DNA of 64,000 bases from Cycas panzhihuaensis (Eukaryota; Cycadophyta): contig CM041465.1 in the NCBI GenBank assembly GCA_023213395.1, positions 148,435,741-148,499,740 of the forward strand, in the 5' to 3' direction. The notes under the pieces were generated by a model. The model was given only the letters and a program-made list of their open reading frames with translations, was not told the origin of the DNA and made no database searches. Below, in pieces: positions 1-11,005 of the stretch. Numbering within the stretch: position 1 is the stretch's first letter; the number at the start of each line of letters is the position of its first letter. Both the position numbers and the translations under genes were made by a program.

Positions 1-1
1 A

Positions 2-640
2 TTCATTCCCAACAAGTAAATGCCTTCCACGTCCTCATGGACACAAGCTCCTCTTGTTGGTGTCACTCCCCCTCCTTGGCAATTCATTGCCACATCCACT
101 CCTCAACCCACTTGAGGAGTTGGTTCACAGCTTGGAGGATCTTATGAGTTGTCCTTTGCTTCTTATCTAGGCATAGGTGGGTACCCCTCTCTTGGCGGTA
201 GTGGCTATGTCCCTTGGGCTCCTTTATAGCCCAATGTCCCTTCCTCTCATGTTCCTTCCATGGGACCCCATGCACCTTGGACAGACATGCCACATATACA
301 ACCACCTTCCCATTTATGTGGTAGTCAAATCTCTCACGTTGGAACTTGTAATGCTACTAAAAACTCTCCATACCCAGGTTATCCTTTGTATGAAGCGAAT
401 CGTTCATCTTAATCGAGTGCTCAACCATCCTTCTCTTACCTTATGGCGAGGAGAACCTATACTAACTACAAGAGGAACCCTTTTGTGCAAGAGGTCCTTT
501 TATGTCCTCTCTCATTGCAAGGACATATTTCCATAGTTCTGCTCTTTGTTTTGTTTTCGAAATTGATTGCTTCTAGTCCTTATAATTATTTCCTTTCGTT
601 TGCAGATCTTGCAAGCAAATTAGTGAAAGCTCAACCTTCT
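2..640 (+). pseudogene. Decayed proline/serine-rich reading frame, gag-like
   Basis: One frame starting at base 2 can be followed for about 210 codons. It is rich in Pro, Ser, Gly, Tyr and His (for example GIGGYPSLGGSGYVPWAPL near 170-230), a composition seen in spacer parts of some plant gypsy gag proteins. It is broken by TAA near 17, TGA near 110, TAG near 227 and TAA near 408. Several of these breaks are one C-to-T change away from a sense codon. I see no zinc knuckle, protease or other catalytic motif, so the retroelement assignment rests on composition and surroundings only. It could also be the 3' part of a decayed host gene. Confidence 0.3.
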
Positions 641-2340
641 CTCTTGTTTTAGGGGCAAAGTTTTCTATTAGTTTATTTAATCTCTTGGCTTCATTTCAAA
701 ATTGGTTTAGATTTCTATTTTCTTTCTATTCATGTGCCTTTCATCACTTGGTATGCATTGGTTGTGAGATCTTGCACTAGTCTTTTGTGTTTCATACATT
801 TGATGCATTCTTCTATATTCCTTGAAGTGTTTTGTGGTTAATCTTGCTTGAGTTTGCTTGGAGCTTTCTTATTGTTTTGAGTGCACTTCTCTTGTTTTGC
901 TTGGAATTGGTTGTTAGTTTCTTGTATGTGCTTATGATTGGGCTTCAAATCAAGGGATTTTCTCTTGATTGCGGCATTGTGTTGGGACTAATCTCCCTTG
1001 TATGCTTTCCGTTTGCTTGATTGCTTTGCTCTGTCTCACCTTCCCTTTCACTTGCTAATAGTACAAACCAATTCGCCTTCTGAGCATGGGTCTGAGGTGC
1101 TCGTCTTATCTATTCTCAAGTAAATTTAATGCATGACATTCTTTTTTGTTTTGGGTTTCCTTTTACTTTAGGGTTTGCATTTCGTGTTTGGTGCTTTGGC
1201 TTGCTCTCATTTGGTCAATAGGCGTTTGGTTTACATTCTTCTTTCGAGTATTGCAATTTAATCTTTTGCGTAGCAAAGGGGATTTAATTAACATCCTCCT
1301 TGCATAACCTTGTTTCGCTTAATGGTGTGCTTGAAACTTTTGTGTTTCAAGGCACTTTTTAAGACCTAAAAAAGACACCTCAAAAGCATAAAATCCAAAA
1401 AACAATAAAGCTAAAAATCATAAAGCACAAAAACTAAAAAGAATTCAAAGGCTAATCCCCTTCTTTTTCACCCTTCACTCTTGTGTTTTCGATTTGGGTT
1501 GCTTGTCAAGTTTGCTTGTTCAATCATTTAACTTCATGAGTGTGATCATATGGAGGAATGCTAAGTGTAAGTGCACTTGGGTCTTAGATTTCTTGGTTGT
1601 TTGTTTCTTTTTCATAGTGTTGCATGCCTAACTATGCTTGTTTCCTTTATGCTACATACTTGGCGTGCGTAGATAGGAGTAGGTAATGCAATTTGTATTT
1701 GCTTCATGATGCTTGATTGAGCATACTAGTTGCATTTCATTGTTTGCTTGTGCTTGTCACATTGTGTCGACCTCTCTGTAGTGGAAACAACATCCGTGAA
1801 GATTGTTGCACGTGCACACATGGACTCGAGATCACTGGTGGAACCAACCTGCTATCGGTGTATACTGCAAGAGAGGTCGAGGAGATATAAGGAGATAGAT
1901 TCTTCTCTTTAAGTGGAGTAATAAGGAGACTCAAAGGGATTCCCAAGGTTTTAAGTAAGGCCCTTAGTCAAGATCTATCATTTTTGACTAAGCACATTTG
2001 GTGGCAAGTTAGCGTGGGAAGTGAGGTGAGATTAATCACAAATACTAAGGCCTCAAACATAAACGACTCAACACCAAGGGGCAGAGGAAATTTAAAGGAA
2101 ACTTATAGGTTTCTTCTTCTTTTGCCTTCCCACTTCTTATAGTCCCCCTTCTGAGTGTTAACTTTGTTCACACTCACTTCATCATTGTCTACTCTTACCC
2201 TTTTATCCCATGCATTGAGTTAGTTGTAGTCCTATTGTCATACCTTATTTAGTACCTTCCCCTTTCTACACCGCCTCTCCCTACGAGAGGGCTAGTTTGG
2301 TCAAGACTTCCCAAATCTTGAATGAATAGTAGCTATAAGC
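641..2340. other. T-rich non-coding stretch, no gene seen
   Basis: No reading frame here has recognisable motifs. The plus strand is T-rich from 530 to 1320. An A-rich tract at 1370-1445 repeats aaa/cata/aaaat words of the kind found in plant gypsy LTRs and untranslated regions. No matching second LTR, primer-binding site or target duplication is visible. I read it as old retroelement non-coding debris, without firm family assignment. Confidence 0.3.
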
Positions 2341-2520
2341 ATTAAAGACGATGCTCTTTGTAGGTTGAAGGGTAAATTTATGAATCAAAGAACCTTTACA
2401 GTAGATGTGTCTAAAAAAACAACTATAGTATGAAAGGATAGGACATTTACATTACTCTTGTCTTTAGTTGAAGCTCAAGCTAGACATGGTATGTGCTCTT
2501 CTCAATGTCACATTTAGAAA
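2341..2520 (+). pseudogene. Copia pre-integrase fragment, decayed
   Basis: This stretch resembles 14044-14215 of the longer copia-2 pseudogene at nucleotide level. Shared words include a run like 'aagggtaaat-tatgaatcaaag' and the sequence that encodes the HERMGHLHY-type motif of the GAG pre-integrase domain (here tatgaaaggataggacattt). The frame is broken, with TAG where the copia-2 copy has TGG. It is therefore a short, detached piece of the same copia family and is not functional. Confidence 0.6.
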
Positions 2521-2625
2521 CACTTTGTGCGTTAGAATGTTAGTAGTTAGTTAGTTGTATGTGCTCTTCTCAATGTCACATTTAGAAACACTTTGTGCGT
2601 TAGAATGTTAGTAGTTAGTTAGTTG
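2490..2625. repeat. 68-bp perfect tandem duplication, two copies
   Basis: The unit begins tatgtgctcttctcaatg and ends with ttagttagttg. Copy 1 is 2490-2557 and copy 2 is 2558-2625, head to tail, with no difference seen by eye. The duplication starts inside the decayed copia fragment and reaches into the LTR-like sequence after it. Perfect identity suggests a recent replication-slippage or recombination event. Confidence 0.95.
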
Positions 2626-2759
2626 TATGTTAGTGCAATGCACATTGTACCAAACATTAACTGAACTATGTGTATAACTATGACCATGCATGTAGTATTA
2701 TTCAATTGAAATTTCTGTTTGTCCATTTTGTATGTATGCCCTTTCTCTATATCCCTTCA

Positions 2760-2773
2760 TTGTATTAGAGCCC
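2760..2773 (+). other. Degenerate primer-binding site of copia-1
   Basis: The sequence ttgtattagagccc resembles the plant initiator-Met primer-binding site TGGTATCAGAGCC, with one base missing or changed in the TGG. It sits about 1.4 kb before the copia-1 gag remnant, the spacing of a long retroelement leader. The LTR that should precede it is not sharply defined; it probably lies somewhere in 2537-2759. Confidence 0.35.
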
Positions 2774-2775
2774 TA

Positions 2776-4140
2776 GTTTGAGTGAGTGTGAGATTGATTG
2801 CAAATTATTGGAGATGAAGTTAGATTGTTAAAAAATATGTTTTCTGCCTTTGATGTTCAGTACTGAAAAGTTTTTGCTGCTATGTTGAAGAAAGAGATGA
2901 TGTTGAAAATGAATTGCTAAGTTGTTGAAGATGTTGTAGACTTGTTGAGGAGTTTTTAGTCAGTGATATGTTGTAGTGATGATGTTAGAATGCTATTTTG
3001 CTGTGTATCTACATTGTCGAAGAGATTTGAAGAGAGTTGAGATAAGTAGAAGTATGTGTTGCACCATTTTGTGGTTTGGTGAGAGTTTTTTATGTTTGTT
3101 AAGTAAATTTGTGAAGTATGTGTGTTGTTGGGTTCATCTCTGTATTTCAGAGAGCTTCACATTGATATTGTTTGAGGAGTTGTGTTGCAAGTTGTTTGTT
3201 GTGGGAAAAGAACTTCACAAATGTTGTCGAAGAAGTGTGCAGGTTTTCAAATTTCCACTGTAAGAAGTAATCTTCAAATCAAATTTTTTTATTGATTCTA
3301 AGCTCATTTTGAGAGTTTTTTGATCTTGTTGTGTTTGTCTTTAAGAAATACAGACAGGCATCAAGTTATTTTTTCAGTTTGTCGTTTCATATGTTAAGAA
3401 TTTGCAGGATGAATAGCCTGTAATGTTTCTGGCCTGACATGCAGGTCATGCCTTTTTTTGGAGGTCAACATAAATTATTTTGATGTATTAAACTTTATTC
3501 TAAAGTTCAATTGCATTAAGTTGAGTTGTATAAAGTTTGAATTTTGTGGGTTAGTGATTTTTGGCTAACTGGTGGTTGTTTGGAGTGTTTGATGTCACTT
3601 GGGGTTGAAGAGAAAGGGGGCTAATTTTCTTTTTTGACCTTTTTCATGTTTTTTATAGCAAACAATTGGTTTTTTAGGCATAATTTTTTTTACAATTGTT
3701 AGAATTCGATTTTGTCTAAAGCATCATAATCTTGACTAAGAGGGCTACATAATGGACTATTGGATGACATGTTTTGACGTTGATTTGGTGAAGTTATTTG
3801 TGGTCAATGTTAGCACACTTGTTTTTGGTACCTTGCAAGGAAACCAAACAAGTATTAAATTCTATCTTGAAAACTCATCGAAATCCATTGATTTCTTAAG
3901 GGAAGTTGCCTTGTAAACTAAAGAAACTTTGGTGAAAATTTTGTGTAATTTGGTTACTAAAATTATCAGTTTTTGGTGGCTTAGAGTCTTGTTTTTGGGA
4001 ATATGAGGTAGAAGGACCAGTGTTGAGTTTGAGAGATTGAGATTTGATTATGAGGTTAAGGAATTTATTGTGTTGTGGTTGATTTTGTGCTTGTTTGCAC
4101 TTATTTTACCATGTTGATTGATTGATTTGAGCACTTAAAT
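2776..4140. other. Long leader-like stretch of copia-1, no gene
   Basis: This 1.36 kb is T/G-rich on the plus strand and lies between the degenerate primer-binding site and the gag remnant. A 95-codon frame at 2976-3263 has no recognisable motif and is Cys/Leu-rich noise. Other elements in this window (copia-A, copia-C) have leaders of similar length. Confidence 0.4.
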
Positions 4141-4476
4141 TCAACATTTTACACTTGCAAAATAGCAACATCCAACACTAACTTGATTTTGCATAAATTT
4201 GATAGAAAAAATTATATGTTGTGGTCATGACATACGAAGTCGATTTTAATGGCAAGAGAACTATGAGACATTGTAATTAATAGATTTACTAATCTTAAAC
4301 CTACAACACCAAATGCACAACTTATAATTGATGAGCAAAAGATTATAAAAGAAAATCTAAAAAGAGATAATGAAGTTTTATCTATTATATTTGGTACTCT
4401 AGATGATTCAATATTTCCTAGAGGATGTGATGTAGGAACAACTAAAGAAGCATCAAATATACTTAAAGTCACATTT
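4140..4476 (+). pseudogene. Copia-1 gag, 5' part, interrupted by LINE-A
   Basis: The frame reads through a typical copia gag start: a decayed 'W..M...L MARELWDIV' segment near 4195-4275, then an acidic-basic helix-rich stretch ending ...TTKEASNILKV at 4470. This is the UBN2/DUF4219 type of retrotransposon capsid protein. A TAG replaces an expected Lys/Gln codon near 4225. The frame stops at the poly(T) of LINE-A and resumes at 11006, where the next residues fit the same gag (EGARNVKLWILRRNFENL). One copia gag has therefore been split by a later LINE insertion. Confidence 0.7.
4460..4476. repeat. Target-site duplication of LINE-A, left copy
   Basis: The 17-mer tacttaaagtcacattt here recurs exactly at 10989-11005 on the other side of LINE-A. 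It directly abuts the poly(T) that is the LINE tail on the minus strand. A duplication of this length is usual for target-primed reverse transcription. Confidence 0.93.
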
Positions 4477-4630
4477 TTTTTTTGATAAGATAAAATTGAA
4501 TTATAAGTGGGTTTGAAACAGGATCCCACAACCTAGTACATCAATGTGCTTTAGGTTTCCAAGTTAGAGATGACCGTGACATCCCCACGGTCTAGGCGAA
4601 AGAAATACAATGCCAGGACAAGCCCCTCGG
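4477..4630 (-). other. LINE-A 3' untranslated region and poly(A)
   Basis: About 150 bases follow the ORF2 stop (read on the minus strand) and end in CTTATC plus a short A run. LINE-B and LINE-C also end in a similar CTTA(T/C)C-poly(A) motif although their preceding sequence differs, which suggests a conserved tail recognised by the element's reverse transcriptase. Confidence 0.7.
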
Positions 4631-7600
4631 CTAGCTATTCCAGACCATTTCCTTCTCTACCAGAACCATAAGATCCCCAGGAAAGTCGCTCCTCCACATA
4701 GCGCCTTCCTTGTGCCTCACCCCCCAGTTTGCCAAAAAGTCAGCAACTTTGTTGCCTTCCCTCAGTGCGTGTCTTATACAAACTTCTGCTAGTCCCTTAA
4801 TACTCTCCTTAGCGTCATTGATTATGGATTAGAATCTCCAGTCCGGGAGGGCCACGCCTTTCAGTGAATTTATGACCACCTCTGAATCTCCCTCAATTAC
4901 TAGTCGCTGAATGCCTCCTTCGAGTGCTAAATCAAGAGCTTTAAGCATAGCATGCGTTTTTGCATAGTGGTTCGTTTGATGCTTGTAGTAGTCCGCAAAA
5001 GCCCAAATGGGGGTGCCATTGTTATCTCTGCAAATTCCCCCTCCCCCCCGCTTAAGGTTCCCTTTGAAGCATCGTCAAAATTGATTTTAACCTGTGGCCC
5101 CACCCATGGCATCCTACCGCTACATCTGACCTTTACAGTCTCATATACTGGTTCTATGCCCCACTTAAGCAGAATCCTATTCTCGGACATGGTTGTATGC
5201 TTTTCCTTGGTGTTTCTGACATTCTCCCTGATGTCCAAACATATTTAATTGAAGGTGGCAAACTGGTCCATCTGATTCCCCTGGAATATTCTTCAGTTTC
5301 TCTCTTTCCATATATTCCATGCTAGTATCGGAAGTGCGCTCTTCCAAATACAGCTTAAGATTTTACTTCTGAATGGGCTTTGCCAGGCAAGCCATAGGTC
5401 AGCAATCGTTTCTGAAAAGGTCCAGCACACCTCCAATTTTTCCAACAGCATCCTCCATACCTCCCTTGAAAATGAACACCCAAGGAAGATATGATCCATG
5501 GATTCCTCTTCTTTGCAACATAGTATGCACCTATTGGGCAGGTGGAACCCTCTCTTTTTGAGGTTGTGTAAGGTAAGTATTTTGTTCCTCAAACAGATCC
5601 ACCAAAAAACTACTATCTTGGGGATAAGAGGGAGCTTCCAAACACCTTCTAATATTGGATTCCTCTGGTCACCTCTCATTAGACATAAGTAGTGGTACCC
5701 CTGTTTAGCGGTGTAAACCCCAGATGAGCTCAAGGGCCACACAACCGAATCCGGCGAAGGCGTCCTAGGGATATAGCTCTTTCCTAAAATCCTTTTGATC
5801 TTGTAAAGTCCCTCCTGCATACTACGCTCGTCCTGGATTTCCTCAAAATTTCTCCAATTTCTGTTTCTTCCACTCTTGATCCAGTAGTCTTTTACATGCA
5901 ATCCATAATGCCTGACACAAGGGCCTTGGATAGGCGCCAGGTCAGGGTATTTCATTAGAGCCTTATCACAGCACCACGCATCCTCCCATAACCTAATGGA
6001 GCTGCCGTCTCCCAATCTCCATTTCAGGCCTTCTCTAATAACTTTCCAAGCTTTTAGAATACTCCTCCAGATGGTTGAACTAATCGGCGAGGCAGTGTTT
6101 TCAATGAGAGAGCCACCTTGAATATATTTCCGTGATAGAATCTTCTCCCACAGTCTCTCTCCTCCTTTGATTAATCGCCAGCCCATCTTGGCCCCAAGAG
6201 CAACATTGAAGGATGAAATCCTTCTGAGATTGAGACCTCCAGCCCATTTCGGTGTACAAACTTTGTTCCAGCTCACCAGATGTATCCTATCTTTATTCTT
6301 TGCCCCTGACCAAAGGAATCTCTTCTGGATAGTTTCTATAATATCTGAGATTCCAGGCGGTAGTATGAAGATGGACATCCAGAAGACTGGGATGCTTTGG
6401 AGCGTAGAAGCCACTAGCTGGAGCTTCCCTGCGAGACTTAAGAGGGCACCCTTCCAGCCAGCCAGGTTCCTTTGCATTCTATCAATGAGGGGGTTCCACA
6501 TTTCCTTAGTCATCTTACCTACGAAGAGAGGCAAACCGAGGTAAGTTGTGGGGAGCTTCTTAATACCCATCCCTAAAATCCTCACGATCCCGCCTTTGGG
6601 TGCGGCCGTGGTATTTATGAAGTAGACATTATTCTTGTTCAAACTTATCTTCTGGTTTGTAACCCTCTCAAAGTGCCCCAGAATCTCCTTGAATTTAGAT
6701 GCCTCTCTTATGGCAGCCTTCCCTAAGAAGATATTATCATCCACGAATTGGTGGTGGGCCACATTATCCATCCCTGATGTCAGTTTTATGCCCTTTATAA
6801 TCCCTTGCTTTCTAGCTGACTCCAGAGTTCTACCCAACAATTCAGCCATCGTAATGTATAGGAAGGGAGAGAGGGGATCACCTTGTCTTAGCCCCCTAAA
6901 ACACAGGAAAACCGAAGATGAACCATTGATAATAACTGAGAATTGTGGATTGCCTATACAAAGCTTAATCCAAGACCGCCAAGGTGCCCCAAAGCCAAAT
7001 GCCTCTAGACAATCTAGAAGGCACTCCCAGGATACCCTATCAAAGGCCTTAGTGAGATCAATCTTGATGAGCATCGCGGGCTCCTTCCTTTCCGTGACCG
7101 AATGAATTGTTTCATGAACTACTATGAAACCATCATAGATTTGTTTGCCTTGGAGAAAACCATCCTGATTTTAGGAGATAATATTTGGCATAATTTTCAT
7201 TAGTTTATTGACCAAGACCTTGGTTATTATCTTGTATTTAACATTGCAAAGACTAATGGGGCGAAACTCTTCCATTCTTTTTGCCCATTCTTTCTTAGGG
7301 ATGGGAACGAGGAATGTGGTCTGCCATTCCTGCAGGATCTTGTTGTTTACATAGAACTGTTGTAGAGCTTCCATAAGGTCCTCCTTGATAATGTCCCAAA
7401 ACTCCTGAAAAAACCCCGGGGGGAATCCATCAGGGCCCGGAGCTTTGTCCCTCTTCATGCCAAAGAAAGCCATCCTAACTTCTTCCTGAGTAAAAGGGGC
7501 TGTCAGTTGAGCATTTTGTGCTTCATTCACCATACTGGGAATGTTTCTTAGGAAGTCCTTTCTTCTGTCTTTATCGCCGTCCTGCGGTTCAGTATATAAG

Positions 7601-8841
7601 TCCTTGAAGTATTCACTTGCCAACTCCTTCATGTCTTCTATCGAGCTTACTACTGAACCATCCTCCCTTTGAAGACTGTTAATTCTATTGCTCGCTCTAT
7701 GTTTGGCTGTGGTCATATGGAAAAATTTAGTGTTTCTATCGCCTTCAGCCAACCATAGTGCCCTGGATTTTTGTCTCCAATGGATTTCCTCTCTGATGAG
7801 AATCTCCTCCAGGTTCTCAGCTAATTCCTTCTCTGTCTTGTCTAGCTCTGGGGATCTACCCTCCCGTTGTATCCTGTCGTCTATTTCTTTCAGGTCCCGG
7901 ATGGTTTTGTCCTTCAATACATGGATGTTTTAGAAAACTTCCTTGTTCCATACCTTTGCTTGTCTTTTGACCCAATCTAGTTTCTTCGAGAATCTGTACA
8001 TTGCATGGCCACGAATTCGAACTCCCCACCATTCCTCAATCTTCTTTCGAAAATCAGGGTGGCGAAGCCACATTAGTTTGAACCTGAAAGGGGATCCAAT
8101 ATATTTTCCTAGGTCCAAGAATTGAAACAAGAGAGGTGAATGGTCTGAACTAATCCTCGGCAGGGCCTCTAGGGTGAAGTCCTTAAAGCACTGCAACCAT
8201 TCATAGTTGACCAACACCCTATCCAATTTGATTTGTATTAAGTCATCCCCCAAGCTCTTATTGGACCAGGTATATGAGGCACCCATGAGCTTAACATCCA
8301 CCAGGCCCCCCTGCTGAAGGAAGTCGCCGAAATCGCTTATACTGCTAGTCCAACCAACAGTGCCGCCTCTCTTATCCCCTGGACACAACGCCGAATTGAA
8401 GTCTTCCGCCAGCAACCATGGTTCTCGGCAATCCCTATGGGCCACCAGTAATCTATCCCAAAGCCTCTTCCTGGCCTCCTGAAGATTTGGGGCATAGACG
8501 TTAGTGGCTAGCCATCTATGGTTGTTGCTTTTATTTGTTAACCAAACCGATATAAAGGATTCCTCAGCCAAAAAAATTTCTCCAGACCACGTCATCGGAT
8601 TCCACAGTACCATTAAGCCCCCAGCACCTTGAGCATACTCAACCTCTATGCCCTCGGCTCTCCTCCAAATTTTGTTCCTGGTCCTTGGTCCATTCTCCTT
8701 ACTTAGCTTAGTTTCCTGTAAGAACATCAAATCTGGGTGGTGTTTATTCCTCATGTCTCTAATAATTCTCTGTTTCGAGGGGGCATTAAGTCCCCTGACA
8801 TTCCACGATATAATTTTCATATTTTCCTCCTTTGCTTCCAA
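4631..8841 (-). pseudogene. LINE-A ORF2: endonuclease, reverse transcriptase, RNase H
   Basis: ORF2 makes the first-strand nick and copies the element RNA into the target. Order along the frame: APE-type endonuclease at 8820-8100 (SWNVRGLN, LQETKLS, DHSP near its end); reverse transcriptase from about 7500 to 6000 (KAPGPDGFPPGF, FRPISLCN, FDRVSWECL, QGDPLSPFL, and FVDD as the catalytic pair near 6740); a zinc-binding-like Cys/His segment near 5510-5450; and RNase H from about 5090 to 4750 (INFDDASKG, REGNKVADFLANW). The endonuclease GDFN motif reads EDFN. Everything from 8841 to about 5050 is one frame, with stops near 7927, 7168, 5290 and 5246. A frameshift in a C homopolymer at 5037-5053 shifts the RNase H. 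The total is close to 1,390 codons, normal for the family. Start: MEAKEEN at 8841, or Met at 8820, which overlaps the ORF1 stop. Confidence 0.92.
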
Positions 8842-10329
8842 ACTTCAGCGGTTTCACCTTTCGGTGGATCTCTGCCTTCTGTTATGGATCTGAGATTAGG
8901 CCCTTCAAGGAAGACATCCTTTAAGGTTTTCTGGTTGCCTTGATCCACCTGGGCAGCCACTTCTTTTTCTCTTAATAGTTTCAAGGGTGGCCTCCCCACC
9001 CTCTTCTCGGTGCCAACATTCGGCTGCTTCTTTTGGGACATAACCGATTGTGCTAAGGTATCTTGGGCTGACGTCCGTATTTCCTCCGAAGTGGGCATTG
9101 CACGCCCTTCAACCCCTTCCAGCCGCACCTGGTTCTCAGTTTCTTTTACTGTCTTCTCATCAGCGTCTGAAGAGGAATCCTTTCCATACAGGGGGGCATG
9201 CCCAACCCCTCCACAACACCCATACCACGTTTCCTCTGTGGCTCGGGCATGTGTGCTAAAAGTAAATTGGGCCGAAGAAACTGTCCCAACTGGGGTAAAG
9301 GCCCCTATGCCATCCACACCATCCGGGCTCCCTGGGGCCATGAGATCCTGGGCAACCTGCTCCCCTTCCTCTAAGAGCGTGTCTTCCTCATTGGGGTCAA
9401 AACCCAGGTTCAAATGAGGGGTACTATACAGTTCTGGAGGAGGGCCAACACGACCCTCCATGGTTACAACAGCCTCCACATGTCCTAGGCTTTCTTGCGC
9501 TTGCCCTTCCTCCCTTACCTTCCTGGAGTCAGAGCCTTTTAGGATTTCGGCTCTAAGGGAACCTCTTGTTTCTCATCCTTTGAGATCTGCACACCTGGGC
9601 ACTTCTGGGGAAGGTGTCCCAGGTTTCTACAGATGGAGCATCTAAAATGCTCCATCTCATAAAACAACGGTTGTGCCCAGCTTCCATCCACCGTGTCCAT
9701 CCATATATCATCCAGGAGGGGTTTGTCAATCCAGACCAGAGCACAAAACCTAGCGTTTATGAGTCTGCTTCTGTTCTTTGTCGCTGAATCTATCGCTAAG
9801 AGAGGTCCCACCGCTTTTGCTATTCCTCTTAACACTTCGCGGTTCCAATGATGTAAGGGAAGACCCGGTAATTGGATCCATAAGGGGGCTTGTCTAATTT
9901 TGGGAATAGAGGGATCAAAGTCCCTATGCCATTTTTCGAGAGATAAGGCCTTTCTGCCGAGCATCCATGGGGCCCTTAAGAGAATACTGGTCATGTCCTC
10001 ATATGAAAAAAATTTAAATAGCATGCAGCCCTTTGGCATGGCTATTACTTCCATGTTACCCACCGTTTTCCATTTAGTCCTCGTCTAGTTCCTGATGGTT
10101 TCCAGGCCCGGTCTAGGTCCAGAGAATTTGCCGACAAGGCAGTTCTCCCAATGTTTCTCAGTTTTCTCCACTAGAGCCTGAGGAATTTTTAGTCTGACCT
10201 TGTTATCCTGTATCTCAGGTGTTAAATCAAATGTTTCCTCCTCATTTATTTTTAGAGCATCATGGTAGGATCTCCCCAGAGAAAGGTTGGGGTTCTGGTT
10301 CTGGTTTTGAGTTGTATGGTCTTATCCAT
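8817..10329 (-). pseudogene. LINE-A ORF1: DUF4283 / zinc-knuckle RNA-binding protein
   Basis: ORF1 proteins of plant L1 elements bind element RNA and act as chaperones. The frame begins with a Met at 10329. It carries a DUF4283-like core at about 10060-9700 (GCMLFKFFSYEDM, LLRAPWMLG, APLWIQLPGLPLHHWN), followed by a CCHC knuckle CSICRNLGHLPQKC at about 9650-9600. The C-terminal part (9479-8817) is acidic, Gly/Glu-rich and low in complexity. A frameshift between about 9540 and 9480 and a stop near 10086 break it. Its TGA (8819-8817) overlaps the Met codon at 8820 of ORF2 as ATGA. About 500 codons would be normal for this family. Confidence 0.85.
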
Positions 10330-10988
10330 ATTTAAAAAATTATAAGCTACAAAGAAAAACCCCAAGCAAGGGCAACAAAGACATACCATGGCCCTAGGCA
10401 CGATAGCCGTCACAGCCTCTAGCTTCCTCTCTATTTTGTTAATCTTTACCCGCCGGAGGTCGCTGCTCTTCTCCTTCTCTCAAGGCCCTCCGTCTCCAAA
10501 CAAAGTATGAAACGATTTTAGACGAGTGTCCAACAGATAGTCGGTCCAAGTCCTCTCAGTGGGATGTCTGCTTCTTATCTTTCGCCTCAGACCTTTCTCG
10601 CACCTTCTCTCGCCTCGAACTGCGGAGGAAAAAGCCTCAACCCGCCTCCTCTCCGAATCTGGTAAACCACTACAACAGATAGATCCGATTTCACTCGTCT
10701 CCCATACAAGAGTCTAAACTGGCCCCGTGTCCCTCTAATACGCTAGAAACCTTAGAGGGAATTGTCCAACGCTTGCATGTCTATCTGGGGTTGAGCCTGC
10801 TCTCCAAGATCTCTCGGTTCAGATTGAGAGAAGCAAATTGTGATGACCACCGCGCCTCCGCAGACCCGTGCACCTCTGAGGATCTCCTCCAATCATCTAC
10901 AAAACCCAGCTCTGAACGAGGGAGCACATTTCCCATCCGTTTAAGATCTCTGGGCTTGGTTACTGTTGGGCATCCTCGCGCCCATTCT
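10330..10988 (-). promoter_or_regulatory. LINE-A 5' untranslated region, probable internal promoter
   Basis: This segment lies between the ORF1 start and the right target-site duplication. It is more GC-rich and CpG-rich than its surroundings (for example 10840-10880). L1 elements carry their promoter inside the 5' untranslated region, so that role is inferred from position. No individual factor sites were identified. Confidence 0.5.
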
Positions 10989-11005
10989 TACTTAAAGTCA
11001 CATTT
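10989..11005. repeat. Target-site duplication of LINE-A, right copy
   Basis: Exact copy of tacttaaagtcacattt at 4460-4476. The copia-1 gag resumes immediately after it. Confidence 0.93.

Larger units (their letters stand above)
4477..10988 (-). mobile_element. LINE-A: full-length plant L1 non-LTR retrotransposon
   Basis: This is a minus-strand element of about 6.5 kb. It has a 5' untranslated region (10330-10988), ORF1 (10329-8817), ORF2 (8841 or 8820 down to 4631), a 3' untranslated region and a short poly(A) seen as T's at 4474-4483. It lies between 17-bp direct repeats, so both ends are original and the 5' end is not truncated. The protein order of DUF4283/zinc-knuckle ORF1, then endonuclease, reverse transcriptase and RNase H in ORF2, is that of plant L1 elements. 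It carries several stops and frameshifts and is no longer autonomous. Confidence 0.93.

Noticed and set aside
1370-1445. A-rich tract considered as a poly(A) tail of a LINE or SINE
   Set aside because: It is interrupted by many c, t and g bases, has no target duplication, and no element sequence precedes it.
2976-3263. 95-codon Cys/Leu-rich frame in the copia-1 leader
   Set aside because: No motif, no splice or promoter context, and a T/G-rich composition that yields Cys, Leu and Phe codons by chance.
6635-7105. 156-codon plus-strand frame
   Set aside because: It is the antisense shadow of the LINE-A reverse transcriptase, whose motifs are clear on the minus strand.
9010-9417. 135-codon plus-strand frame
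   Set aside because: It is antisense to the acidic C-terminal part of LINE-A ORF1 and lacks its own signals.
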